From Umbelopsis ramanniana AG (lineage: Eukaryota > Mucoromycota > Umbelopsidomycetes > Umbelopsidales > Umbelopsidaceae): 64,000 bases of DNA. The notes below the pieces were generated by a model that was not told the DNA's origin, did no database searches, and was given only the letters and a program-made list of their open reading frames with translations. Positions 24,359-37,440 of the stretch are shown here, piece by piece (within the stretch, counting starts at the first letter, position 1; every line of letters starts with the position of its first letter). The stretch covers positions 124,001 to 188,000 of the forward strand of contig NW_026252131.1 of assembly GCF_025399195.1 (NCBI RefSeq), in the 5' to 3' direction. A program made the position numbers and the translations under genes.

Positions 24359-24922
24359 CCTGAAGGGAAGAGAACAATGCAAATGGTGGAGGGGCTGACT
24401 TTGGGGAGTGAAGGGTTCTTGAAATTTTCTGTTCGGGCTATTTGGAAGGAAAAATGCTCCTTTCCAGGAACCCTGCCGGCTTTCTCTTTGCAGCAGCTGC
24501 AAGTTTGGTATGAGTCTACGTCGCATGAAAATGACGTAAAGCCGACAAGTTCATACATTCATTAGGCTACAGACGCACATTAGCGCTCTATACTCATTTC
24601 TTTTCAAATGATTTCAATATTTGAAGATAGCGTAACAAATTATCATATTTTTTCGCTTTGCCTATAAGGGTTTGAACCCCGGCCGTCGGGCAATTTGCAA
24701 TTACGCTGGTGTTCACACACTGTCAACTTTGATCAGGTATACTAAGTCATTACAGGATAACCTCTATTATGATCTATTTTTCTATATGATGCCTACGTAC
24801 AATATTGATAAAATAACATACAGATGCAGTGTAAAGATGCATGGACGCCGGTCCAGTTCGTCTAAAGTAGAGAAGACAATTCCCATTATAGTATGTTGCC
24901 ATTATGAAGTGCCGAATTCAAA
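24359..24922. other. Intergenic, ANKRD54-like start to GUF1 stop
   Basis: There are 564 bases between two minus-strand genes. It should hold the ANKRD54-like promoter and the GUF1 3' end. I looked at 24661-24700, which has a B-box-like word, for a tRNA and did not find a consistent cloverleaf. No gene is supported. Confidence 0.5.
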
Positions 24923-27900
24923 TTACGCTTTCTTGTCCATGAAATCGTAGAAAGCCTTTTGTGGTATTTCAACATTACCTGGGAACCGAATGAGAATATG
25001 TTGACAGCATGTATCCAACGATCATATCAACTGAATCTTACCGATCATCTTCATTCTCTTCTTGCCAGCTTTCTGTTTTTCCAAGAGTTTCATACGCCGA
25101 GTAATGTCTCCACCGTACTAAATGATGCGATAACCAAATTTTAGATTTCAATGGAAAGCTTAAACATCAGCCAACAACCGATCGGAATTTAGGAGATTTG
25201 ATACTTACACATTTCGCGGTAACGTTCTTCCGCATGGCGGTGATTCTTGAACGTGGAAATGAAAGAAAAAAGTCAACAAGGGAAGAAAAATTAGCTGGAC
25301 TACAAAATGAGCACACCCACGTTTCTCGGGCAACAATCTTATGGCCAATGGCTGTTTGAATAACAATCTCAAATAGTTGCCGTTGAATCAATCCTTTTAG
25401 ACGCTTGACCCAATCTCGGCCAACTACTTGCACTTGGCCCCTGTGTAGAATGATAGATAGGGCATCCACTGGCTTGCTATTGATCAAGACAGTCATCTGG
25501 AGATATTTGCCGCATTAGGATGGAACCCCTTTCGGAAATGATACGGTCAATCGAATAATAGAATGATAGTGGTGCATACCTTGACCAAATCGCTCATCTC
25601 GTATCCATTTTCTTCATAATCGAATGTTGCGTAACCTGATGTTCGACTTTTCAGCTCATCATAGAAATCGGTAACTACTTCAGCTAATGGTAGCCGATAT
25701 TTCATCAATACTCTTGTCTCATCCATAAACATGTACTCTGTTTGCTCTCCTCTTCGGGTCTGATTCAGCCAAAAAAGAGAAAGGATTAACAAAATGTAGC
25801 AAGCAAGCACTATGGACAAGCCCTAAGATCTTACTCCGCAAAGATCCATCATTTGCCCCATATATTCCTGTTAAATTATACAGTGGTAAGTATTGTGGCG
25901 CTATATCTGCATTTCAACTCAAGGGCATTTACCTCTGGAAAAATCATTGTAGCTAGAACCATAGGCTCCTGCAAATTCAAAACCTTGGTGGAAACTTCAT
26001 CTACACTTGGGAAGTCTGCAGGGTTGCGAACGATTTTTTCTTCGCCATTTCTAAACACAACTGATTTGCAATGTCAACTAACTATGCATCCAGCTCCAAT
26101 ACAGCAACTTTGCAAACCTTTATATGGTACAGTCGGTTGAGTTACAATAACGTTCGCCTCATATTCCTGCCAAACAAATGTCAGTTATTACTGATCCTCC
26201 GTGATATCCGGAACAACATCTGCCTTACTTCTTCGAGACGTTGCCTAAAGACATCCATGTGCAAAGTTCCCAAGAAACCCAATCTCCATCCTTGTCCCAG
26301 CGCATTACTGTATACAATGATCAATCCTCTATTGCAAGCACTCTGAAGAGGACGCATAAATGAATAGTATACCTTGTTTCCTTATGCACAGATACGCTAG
26401 CATCGTTCAATGTAAGCTTTTTGATGGATTCATCCAGTTTTTGAAAATCTGTGGTATCAACAGGGAAAATTCCAGCAAACACCTACAGAATTAAATATCA
26501 TTAGCTTGATCATAGCTTGAGGCGAAGCTATCATTATCCTTACCATTGACTTTGCTGCTTCGAAGCCTGGTAGCGGCTCAACTTTGCTCTTCAAGTGATG
26601 AAAAGTATCACCGATATGTGCTTCAGATGCAGTTTTCATTCCGCAGATGATGTACCCCACTTGACCAGCGTGCCTGTTTGCAATGTCAATTAGGCATGAA
26701 TCATTCAACACGTAGGATCGACATATACCCACAGGTAACCTGTTGGAACTTGTTCTGGGTGCATGATGCCAACTTCAGAAACTTCATATTTTTCTTCTCC
26801 ATGCGCAGACATAATTTTGTCGCCTAGATAGCCCGATGTTAGGTTAGGTAGATGATAAAAGCAAAGTCATTTGCAACTCACCCTTTTTAATAACGCCATC
26901 TACAACTGCCAACATACATACGACGCCAACGTATGTATCAAACCAAGAATCAAACAGCAACGCCCTCATAGGCTTATCCTTGGATCCCGTCGGACTTTAT
27001 GTTTCCATCCAAATAAGTCATCAAAATTTGGGTGCTCACTCTTGACTTCGCTAACGTACCTTGGAATATTGTCTATGACACTGGGTAACACCGCCTCTAT
27101 ATTTTTTCGAGTTTTCGCAGAAATCTGATAGCAGTATTCCGTTAGTACACAAAAATGAACTGATGTACGCAACGAAATTTGTATACCTTAAGGACGTCAG
27201 CAGTATCCAGCTCAAATGCGCTATGGATTTGCTTTACAACTTTGTCTGGGTTTGCTCCAGGTAGATCTATCTATGCATCCGTGGAATTGTCTCAACAAAC
27301 ATTGACTTTATCACCATAATAAGTTTTGACATATACGGTCCCTTACCTTGTTGATGACTGGAATGACATGTAAACCTTGACCAAATGCAAGGTAAAAATT
27401 GGCTACTGTTTGTGCTTGGATTCCTTGAGATGCATCAACCAGTAACAAAGTTCCTTGACATGCAGCCAATGATCGAGATACTTCATAACTAAAGTCAACA
27501 TGGCCCTGTCATAAGTGCACGCGCAATTAAATTCATACTCATAAGAATTTACTCATTGTCATATCGAAATTTTACCGGTGTATCAATCAGATTCAATAAA
27601 TACTTTTGGCCTTTATAAGTATAGAACATAGATACAGTCTGAACGAGATGATGTAAGTTCAATGCGTTATTTGTGAATGGTTTCTGAATTCCTAGGCTCA
27701 CCTGCGCCTTTACTGTAATGCCTCGCTCACGCTCTACTTTCAATTTGTCTAAGACCTGCTTGTTTGAACCCTGATCACGAATCGTTTTCGTTAATTCCAA
27801 TAGCCTGTGATATGAAAAAGAAACATCAGCTTATTAAGATCTCATCGATGACTGGACATTGACCCAAAGAATATTATGTAGAGATATGGACCTGTCAGCA

Positions 27901-28284
27901 AGTGTACTTTTTCCATGGTCTGTTGAAAGAAGTTTGATTACAATGGCGAGTGATATCATATATCATGATGAAGACAGTCATACCAATATGCGCAATAATA
28001 CTGAAGTTTCTGATTCTTTCGGCAGGGATATCGGTTAAGTCTATTTCTTTGGTTGGATCTGCAGATTTGAGTTTCTTGTTGCACATGTCAGTTTAAAGTT
28101 GTTATGGAATGGAACTGTTAAGGTACAATCTGCAACATACCTCGGTTGTTTTACTTTGCCAACGTTTCTGTATATAATGTCGAATACATTGCTGCTGCCG
28201 TAAGTCTGCCGACAAAAGCCTACTCAATCCATACAGTGATCGCATGGAATGGAGGTGAAAAGTAAGATCTCGCCAAATTGTCAT
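24923..28284 (-). CDS. GUF1: Mitochondrial translation GTPase Guf1 (EF4/LepA)
   Basis: This is the mitochondrial form of LepA, a ribosome-dependent GTPase that supports accurate translation under stress. The presequence-like N-terminus ([20 protein letters not shown]) may start at 28284 or at the second ATG, 28245. After an intron comes [16 protein letters not shown]. The G1 loop [10 protein letters not shown] sits on a 28-base exon (27892-27919). G2 [11 protein letters not shown]3 [14 protein letters not shown] and the G4-like INKVDLPGAN follow. Domain II/III pieces ([55 protein letters not shown]) and the LepA C-terminal domain ([19 protein letters not shown], then [16 protein letters not shown]) are complete. 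It ends FYDFMDKKA. There are about 17 exons and about 650 residues. Confidence 0.95.
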
Positions 28285-29143
28285 AACCCCGCTGACGGTG
28301 GCTTTTGTGCTGCAACTTTGGCTAAATGCCACTTCCTGGAACTTAAAATTGTCGAAGGCGAAAGCTGGACCCTCATACTTCACTTAAAACGACAGCGATG
28401 AATAGTTTTTTGAAAGTTCACCCCAAAAGTTATTTTGGTGCTGTGAACAGTAGCTGTCTATAACAGAACTGTTAAATAACGCAACAATCGCGAGAAACGT
28501 CTTGTTGTGCGTATCAACTGTTCCAAAGATGTCTTTGGTTTGTATGAAGCACGGCTACGTCGAATTGCCTAATTTTGCATCCAATAATATAGGTATTATC
28601 TCTTACATATTATGTTCATGCAGACATGTATGTACACGCCCGATGCGACTAAGGGACGCATGATTGAATCAACCATACAAATACCACATTCTGCACCATG
28701 TCGATAGCCCATACCGTGCTCCCGCATAATGAGCTGTTCAACCTTTATTATAGTTTGGAGGCGTTTTCATCTTTAATAATTTGGGAGCTTCTATTTCCCT
28801 TTCAGTTATACTCACGGGATATTATCGACAGCCAAGTGATGTAGAAAGGGAATAAAGGTGCATTTGACGAATTGGAGTCATACTAAGGGTGGATCCAAAC
28901 ATGTAGACGAACAGATAGATAATAGAATTATGCCTTTTATTTAATTCAAGAAGGTAGCACTAAAAAGAGTGTAATACAGTAGGGTAAAGCTATTTCGCAT
29001 TGTACTTCACATTTGGAACAAGAAGGTTAATCGCGGAAGTTGAACGGTGACGTAAAAAACGTGGCTATTGGATCATGAAAAAACCGAAGTCCACAATTCA
29101 CCCCCGATCGAGTCATAATTCCGCTTTAATCGCGCTTGCTGAC
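28285..29143. promoter_or_regulatory. Divergent promoter region GUF1 / HSP78 with possible heat-shock elements
   Basis: There are 859 bases between the start codons of two mitochondrial genes. An inverted pentamer pair TTCAAGAA (28945-28952) fits nTTCnnGAAn. Two spaced GAA pairs (GAAcaaGAA at 29016-29024; GAAgttGAA at 29036-29044) fit gapped HSF sites, all within 200 bases of HSP78. No perfect three-unit heat-shock element is present. I see no ORF, repeat or RNA gene in the rest. Confidence 0.35.
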
Positions 29144-32100
29144 ATGTTACGAATCCAAAGGCAATTCTATACTCTAGCTAGAGGTTCTGTGAATCCTAAA
29201 GCTCTTCCGCGGAGAGTAGTCCTATCCTCGCCTCTGAAGCCGAGATTGCCGAATTCAGCCCTCGGGTCTGTCGGCATAAACGTTACCGCAAATTGCGGAA
29301 AGCTAAGTGTTGCTTATGCTGTCTCTAGGCGTCTCTATAACAGTGGTGGAAATCCTCAAGGTATAGCATTTTAACAACCTCAAAGCGATGTCTGTTCTTC
29401 GTCGGTAACTATAATCGCTTGCAGGAGGATTCCGACTTCAAAACCAGCAACAAGAACCGCAAGAAAAAGCCTTAGATCTCTATGTACGCAAGCCAACCAT
29501 AATGAATTTTTTCAATCATTATATAATAATTATACATCATCTAGGGTATCGACCTAACTGCTATGGCAGAAAAAGGAAAGCTTGGTACGCACCTCGATGG
29601 TTTATGGTGATCTCTCAATGATCGTTGTATACTCATTTGCGATTAAACACATAGATCCTGTCATTGGCAGAGATGAGGAGATCCGACGCACAATAGAAGG
29701 TATTTTATCATTCTTGCTCTAGATTCACGATCATAGCGTATGCTAACCAATTTCTACAACGTAGTGTAAGCACGCATGATTTCAATACCAAAAAGCGGGA
29801 CTTGAATTAAAGCATTTTTCATTGTTCGTAAATAGACTGGCTCGCCGAACCAAGAATAACCCCGTATTGATCGGTGAAGCTGGGTAAGTATAAGTTTCAC
29901 GCTGGTTAAAAATTCTGGCAATTATTAACTGATCTCAAATAGTGTTGGAAAGACAGCTATTGCTGAAGTAAGGTTTCTACCTTCGTCATGTCGACCGAAT
30001 GAGTCGTAACTCACTGTGATGCACCCTGTAGGGATTGGCCCAAAGAATCGTGGCAAACGAAGTTCCTGAATCAATCAAAAACAGAAGAGTTGTAGCTTTG
30101 GACTTGGGTGTACGTATCGCACCTTATAATTCCAGTTACAGGTATCGCAGATCACTGACAATCTTACTCATTTCAGAGCTTAGTAGCAGGGGCTAAATAT
30201 AGGTGAGGAAGTCAAATATAAGCTGGCTACACGGTAACGGTACCTAGTAATTTGATATTAATGGCGCCTTAAAGAGGAGAGTTTGAGGATCGCCTGAAGG
30301 GAGTCCTTAAGGAAGTCATCGAAGCCGATGGCAAGATCATTTTGTTCATCGACGAAATTCACAATCTGCTGGGATTAGGAAAATCTGAAGGTGCTATGGA
30401 TGCCGGTAACTTGCTAAAGGTAACGAAACTATACGTGATTTATTCTTGTTTCAACCCCTTTGACTGACAATTACTCCAGCCGGCGCTTGCTCGGGGTCAA
30501 CTACGATGCGCTGGAGCCACAACTATAGATGAATACCGCAAGGTATGTAGTGTTATTTTTTTTTTTTCCGGTTAAGCTCATCTCTCGTAACGCGATAAAT
30601 TTTTCCATAGTATATCATGCAAGACCCTGCCTTGGCAAGACGGTTCCAATCAGTCATGGTAAGTAAATTTGTGACGTATAAGAGTGAAATCGTTATTTTT
30701 TAAATTGAACGCATCTCTTTTGGTCTCTTCATATGAAAGGTGGATGAGCCCACGGTAAGAATTGTCATTAAGATTGCCAAACAGTTTCTAAAAATGACAC
30801 CTCTGACACATCGATGATTAGGTTCAAGATACTATATCAATTCTGGTAAGCTAGGATACATTTCTGGTATTGTACTCCGTTCAACTTCTGATATACTTTG
30901 ATTGCAGAGAGGCTTGAAAGAACGTTATGAAGTCCACCACGGTGTCCGCATAGCAGTAGGTGACCAATTAAGATGCACGTAGCTGAAAGTCATTTTTACT
31001 AAGTATATTTCATAGGATTCTGCTTTAGTAGCTGCTGCTGTTCAGTCCCACCGTTACATTACAGATAGGTGCGTGTTAGCGAGAACTTGATTGCTTATGT
31101 ATTTGAAAGCTAAAATTATCTGTAGGTTCCTTCCAGATAAAGCCATCGATCTTGTTGATGAAGCGTGCTCAAAACTAAGACTTCAACAAGAGAGCAAACC
31201 TGAAGCCTTGGAAAGCTTGGATCGTCAAATTATGACCATTCAAATCGAATTGGAGTCATTGAGAAAGGAAACCGATAGTCTTTCCGTAGACAGACGTCAG
31301 AAGCTTGAAGATGATCTGAAGCAAAAACAAGAACAATCTGACAAATTGACAAACCGCTGGCAAGAGGAGAGGTATGCGATCGTCTTCAATAATCTAAGTA
31401 GATTCCATGCTTTGACATTCCATCCTGTAGGCAAAAACTTGAGAATATCAAGAGAACTAAAGAGGAACTCGAGCAAGCTCGGGTCGATCTGGAAACAGGT
31501 ACAAGGAGTTAAAGGTCTGGATACATATCATTCTACCCTGAGACTGAATTTTCTTTATAGCTCAAAGAAACGGCAACTTTCAAAAGGCATCAGAGCTGCG
31601 ATATGGCATTATCCCCAATTTGGAGAAGAAACTGCCAAAAGAAAGGTAAACGGACGTTCTTTTTTTCTTCTTTTTGGTCATCTAGACAGCATCAATCCTT
31701 ATTAACTTCCGTATTGAAAAAGCACAACTGAAGAGACCGAAGAAGGGTCGCTCGTGCATGAACGTGTTACATCAGACGATATTGCTCGAGTTGTAGGACT
31801 GATGACTGGCATTCCAGTACAGGTGAGTATTGTTAATTAGCCATCCACATACTTCTGGCAGACTATCAATCGTACTCTATTTTACCAGAATTTAATGCGT
31901 GGAGATCGTGAAAAGCTGCTCCATATGGAAGATGCTTTATCTAAGAGAGTTGTTGGTCAAGATCCTGCGATCAAGGTAAGTAAGCATATGCCTTTAACTA
32001 ACCGCTACACCAAATTCTAACGCAATAATCTTCTTCAGGCTGTTTCCGACGCTGTCAGGTAATTTAGAGATGATAACTACTACACCTTATGCCAACTGTA

Positions 32101-33393
32101 CTAACGTTTCGTTATGTTCAAATCAACAGATTGAGCCGCGCAGGCTTGAATAATCCTTCAAGACCCATTGCCTCCTTTTTGTTCCTGGGTCCCACTGGTG
32201 TGGGAAAGGTAATGATGCCTTAATGCTACTTTACCTGGCGCTTCCTACTCATACTCACTCTTTTTCAATCGTAGACTGAGCTATGTAAAAGCATCGCTCA
32301 GTTCTTGTTCGATACAGAGAATGCTATTATTCGAGTTGATATGTCAGAATATATGTAAGCAATGCACATCCATTTATGGTTTATTTGTAACAACATATTC
32401 AATTCTATGACAGGGAGCGCTTTGCAGTCAGCAGACTTATTGGCAGTCCACCTGGTTACGTTGGACATGAGGAGGGTGGCGAGCTTACCGAGGCTGTCAG
32501 AAGAAAGCCCTACTCCGTGATCCTCTTGGACGAAATGGAGAAAGCTCATCGAGATGGTTTGTAGAGCATGATGATGAAATGTCAGCAAATTGAACAAGGC
32601 GATTAACAAACACATTCACTAGTATCCAACTTGCTTCTGCAAGTTCTGGATGACGGTATCCTGACTGACAGTGAGTAAAATGCCGTTTTCTGGGCGATTT
32701 ACGATGATCACTGATTGCTTTTCTTCGCAGGCAAGGGAAGAAAGATCGACTTCAAAAATACAATCATCATTATGACTAGCAATCTTGGTGCTGAATCCCT
32801 TGTGACAGATGTTGATCAGGAAGGTATCGTTAGTGATAGTGCAAAGACAGAAGTCATGCACTCAGTTCGCCAAGCCTTTGCACCTGAGTTTGTCAACCGT
32901 ATCGATGAAATGGTAAGTTCTATTGATTAACGAACCATGATTGCTTCAACATAGCTCACCCTTTTGCTAGGTTATTTTCAACCGCCTGTCTCACAGAGCC
33001 TTGAGGGATATCGTTGACGTCCGACTTAAGGAAGTTGAGCAAAGACTCAGCGATCGTCGCATTAAGCTGGACGTTGACAAGGAAGCAAGCGATTGGCTGG
33101 GAGAACACGGATACGAGCCTGCCTATGGTGCACGACCTCTTAACCGACTCATCCAAAAGAAGCTCCTCAACCCTCTTGCTCGTCTCCTCATTGATGGGGG
33201 TATTAGAACTGGCGAAACTGCAAAGGTCACTGTCGTTAAGCTACCATCCGGTCAGAATGAACTGGATATTAAGCGTAACCATGCTCCCGGAAGCCAGCCT
33301 GCTAGTAGCGAACACGATGCGATTGAAGAAGGAATGGCTCCGATTGGCGAAGAAGAACAGGCTGAAGCTGATCATAAAAATAACGATAAATGA
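29144..33393 (+). CDS. HSP78: Mitochondrial Hsp78 (ClpB-type AAA+ disaggregase)
   Basis: This is a hexameric ATPase that pulls proteins out of aggregates in the mitochondrial matrix with Hsp70. It has a presequence ([20 protein letters not shown]) from ATG 29144; an in-frame ATG at 29075 would add 23 residues. There is no ClpB N-domain, as in yeast Hsp78. The first AAA+ domain has [12 protein letters not shown] and [20 protein letters not shown]. The middle coiled coil lies at 31140-31500. The second AAA+ domain has [45 protein letters not shown] and arginine fingers in [12 protein letters not shown]. The ClpB-type end is [20 protein letters not shown]. It has about 22 exons. Several are tiny: 29943-29967, 30177-30202, 30740-30754, 30822-30845 and 32039-32058. 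About 800 residues. AATAAA-like sequence follows near 33430. Confidence 0.96.
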
Positions 33394-33942
33394 GCATTGT
33401 GATAGCTAGCTATTTGGCGTCTTATCACCAGATAAAATAAAAAAAGAGAAGACAGTATGAATGATAATTGTTTTTTAGATTCATGATGCTCTTTTGTCGT
33501 TTAATTTCTAAGGGTTTATTTATAACAAGCCTGTGAAACATGGATGTACTATATGGTGAAGGGCAAGTGCCGACGAAGACTATCAATTGTAGGCTAACTA
33601 AAATGCATATGTGCAAATATTCTAAGCTCATGAAGAGATTGAATTAAATATGATGTGACTGGGGTATTGCAGAGATGGAGGATACCGCAAGAGTCGCTAG
33701 GAGGGCTCGATATATTGAACAAAATCTCTATCCATCCTGGCACACTTAGTTCGGGTCTCCGCATCGAGGCTTATTGGTATCAGTTCATTGTTAGTGCTAT
33801 CAGTATAGATATATGGCAATCTCAGTACAAACATCCCATTAGCTGGGATTTTTTGAGGCTCTGAAAATGCTGTATAGGTATAAGAGTCTCCAGTTGTGTT
33901 ATCTTGAAACTAAAGCATACATAGACGTTAAAGTGTTTAGTT
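33394..33942. other. Intergenic, convergent HSP78 and SMG8 3' ends
   Basis: There are 549 bases holding the 3' regions of two convergent genes. A last SMG8 exon could lie at about 33817-33911, if AGG/GTCAGT at about 33990 is a donor. I see no independent gene or repeat. Confidence 0.5.
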
Positions 33943-36900
33943 TTACACGTTAGGCCCAAAAATCGTTAGGAGAGATGTACTGACCCTGCAGACAATATTC
34001 ATTTTCACACTACCAGATGCTTCTGGAATGACTAACCATATCCGTTGCAGTTGCGCAGTAATCGATGGTTTGTTATTGCGCTGTTCTCCAGTATAATTAC
34101 AAGGGCAAAGGATATAAATTTGCGGATCCTGCTGAAAGAGCCGCTTGGCAGACTCTTGCTATATCATTTGTAAGCTAAATGTTCATGGTTATCCAAAAGG
34201 ATCTAGTAAAAAAAAACCATACCTTGGCATGACCATGCTTGAAAACCTTTCCGTCACCGCAACTCATGAAGCGGTGACCAAGGGGACACTCGTACTCCAA
34301 GTGTAAATAGCAGTGGACAACTTTGCTACTTTGACCAATTGCTTTGTCTCCTCTTCGTCTACGCCGGCCTTCTCGCTTATTCTCGGGTTGAGCAGGAATT
34401 ACGGCCGGTACGGCAGTCGTGCTTTCCAACTTAGGTTTTGCATTTGGGCGATCCGGTACTTCTACTTGACGAGCTGCAGTGCCTAGAGCAGGAAACATAT
34501 CATACGATGGAACAACCATGGTCGGTGCAGGCGTGGTCACTGGATTCTCATGATTAATGTAACCTCCAGGCTATTTAATTAGTTACAACCATGCTTACCT
34601 TTCGGTGCTTGGCCGAGAGCTGGCCAATTAGTCTCATCCATCGCTTGAGTTGGAGGCGATTTTTCATTTGCACTTGCGGTACCTTGATGGGCCGCAGGAA
34701 GCACAGGTTTTATCTTACCAGCGTCCACTGATTCGAGCTTCAGAGGTATATCCCAAGGCAAAAGGAACTTCGCTGCAGCTGTAAATCCGTCATAACCTTC
34801 CAAGCCAACATGATGTTTGTAGGCTTTTGCATTTCCCAGCCGAGTAAGAGTTGTAAAACCTTTCTGTTCATTGGGCTTTGTTGTCGTTCCTTCATTTGCC
34901 GTAGTCAATGGTATATCTTGGTTTGGCTCCGAAGAGCAACAGGTAAAGGACTGGAAGAATCCGATATTGGCACTCTGGGTAAAGTGTAAGTACTCTTACA
35001 TTATGATTACGTCTCACTGACATCAGTATGCTACCTGTAATGTGAAAGGGTCTTCACGTATTCTCTGTGACTTGCCGCAATTGCAAGCGTGCAATGGACG
35101 ATATCCACTATTGTGAGCACCTGACGATATTTTTCCACCAACATTGCCATCCTGGTCATCTTCGACAGTATCTTGATGATCGACCTTTTGATGTTCGTGT
35201 CCACGCTGTTCACAATGATTAGCACATAGGTGATCATTTTGAAGCTAGTGAGTGATTTAGTAGCTCACCTTCAAGCAACATTCTCGTCCAGTCAAACTCC
35301 TGGCTTCGCACTTCTGCCGACCTTTTTTCCATATATTATCGCATTCATCGAGTAGGCGATCCTTGTATTCGTTATAGCACGGGCCTTGTGCGTAAAGTTC
35401 GTACATGTTTAAAGCAATATCACGCTATCGATAACATTAGAATCTAGCCATAGTCGCAACTATTGTGTCATTAGCACTAACCTTTAGGTAGTGATATTGT
35501 TCTGTATAATATGGCGGCAGTTCCTTGCTATATGCGTCAACGCTCTTGTGCATGCTTTCTGCACATTGACTTTGTACAACCCATCATTGAAACATTAAAA
35601 AGAGCAAATGAATGATTGGGAGGATGGTTTGATGCGTACCTTTTAGAATACACATTATCAACGTCCATTAAAAGGTCAATTCTTTTCCTTAACGCCGCCT
35701 CTACTTGTTGTATAATGCCCTTGGCTCCTGGTGAATCTGTGACCATTGATGTTCTAAACTCGTCTTCGTAAATTTGCTCTATCAAAACATTTCTGCCGAT
35801 CGCTAACGCGCTGAATACTTGGATAGCACTTGGTAGCTCTGTTTTCACACTTCGCTTTGCTGTTAGGTTAGCAGCTGCATTGATGGCGGCTGGAGATCGA
35901 CCTGCAGCATGAACGGCAGACTTCAATGCGTTGGATACAAAATTTCGTAGTAATTTTCCATTGTACTCTGCAATTAAGCTCTCTTCGTGGGACTTCTTTT
36001 GAATTTTTGTCCCTGCAGTTGTGCTTGCTGTGTCGACATCTAGCATTGACAGTAAAGACTCCAACTCTACTGGTTGAAAATTGTTCGTCTCGCGTACGAC
36101 ATTGTGTCTGCGTTCGAGAGGCTCAGACGATGGAATGATAAAAACAAATGACTGCGTAGATGCTGAAGGTACAGTGAATAATGTCCTAATTTAATATTTA
36201 GGAAGCAGTTAGTATATCACTATGTGGAGTCAAATTTGCCCGCTACTCACCTATTTTCACTCCCAGGTGTAAATGAGCTTCCACCATCAGGCGATGATGA
36301 AATCAGATGCAAGGCACGTAGCATGTATTTGATCCTAGTTTGAGTTGAATCTTGCAGCTTTTTTACAGAAGCAGCTAAACTATTATCATTCGTATTATCT
36401 TGATTATGGGCAACGACCTATTATTGTTATAAAGCAGCTCAGTAATTGTTAGCTATATGTGCATGACTGAAGTGTACTTACATTCATGCCTACAAGCACC
36501 ATACTAGGTACGGATTTCCCTGGCCCCCACCACGAAGCTGACTTTACCGGGGCGTCGCGCTCTTTTTCGCGCTTGCCCTCTTTCCTTTCTACTAGCACAT
36601 TCGGTATGGCTATGTCCCATTTCCTCCAACAAGCAATTAGAAGTTGAGTCATATGTGTATTGATAGATTGCTTCGCAGAAGCTAACGTGGAAAGAGTCGC
36701 TGGTAGATCTGTGCTCATCATGGATGATGGTAAAATTGGCTACGTACCACCAGTATTAGTAAGTCTCCCATTTGACTGTGCCTCCCATTCATTCCAAGTA
36801 TACCTACCACAACTAAATGAGATATCCAAAAAAGCAAAAGCAAATTCCGTAGTATATAGCTTTCGTATTGTTCAACAAGATCCTTTACATGCTGCCAACT

Positions 36901-37440
36901 GGTATTACTACGGGAGCCAAGGTTTATCCAACTATTATTGCCAGCTAAAAATCGTACCTGAGGATCAGCCTTCAGTATTTCCGCGAATTGTTTGAGTTTA
37001 TCGGAATCAACCGTGGTATCCAAAAGTATGTAAACTGTACTCCGAGATTTATTGAAATACATCTGGAGATTTTCTGAAAGCTGGATACGAGTATTAGCAC
37101 TATGACCTTTGTAATAGGATATCTAGCAATTCAATCACTTGCCATTGTCGAAAGCTCCTGCTTTTGAAGGCGTTCCATATAAAAGGAAAAATTAGTTGTG
37201 TCGCCGGTACTTACAGTACTGCATAGTTCGTGAAGACTTTACCACTTTTGAGCTGGAGAAAGCTGGTTCACCGACAACACTATTAGCGGCATCTATGAAT
37301 GCTTGTTGACCTTTTTGTGTAGAGGCGCCTCTGTCTTTGCAGCCAATGAGACTAACTATAGAAAGGGATGAAGTATTGAGTGGAACGCCTGCCCTTGAAA
37401 GCAAAGAGTGAATGTATTGCATTCCCACGACGTCGGTCAT
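33943..37440 (-). CDS. SMG8: SMG8-like nonsense-mediated decay factor
   Basis: SMG8 with SMG9 binds and restrains the SMG1 kinase that phosphorylates UPF1 in nonsense-mediated mRNA decay. ATG 37440 gives MTDVVGMQYIHSLLSRAGVP, and a G-domain-like part follows (SLSIVSLIGCKDRGASTQKG; STVYILLDTTVDSDKLKQFA). The middle part is helical (PAAINAAANLTAKRS). The C-terminal SMG8 signature is clear. Cys-rich ARSLTGRECCLK and CNCGKSQRIREDPFTLQ are followed by SANIGFFQSFTCC. ALGQAPKGK and the YECPLGHRFMSCGDG motif come next, then the last exon IYILCPCNYTGEQRNNKPS and ITAQLQRIWLVIP. About ten exons give about 900 residues. The end is uncertain: the open frame stops at 33943, but a further intron and exon are possible. 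Confidence 0.85.

Noticed and set aside
24661-24745. tRNA-like word GGGTTTGAACCCC, examined on both strands
   Set aside because: No matching T stem plus acceptor stem and D arm could be folded by eye.
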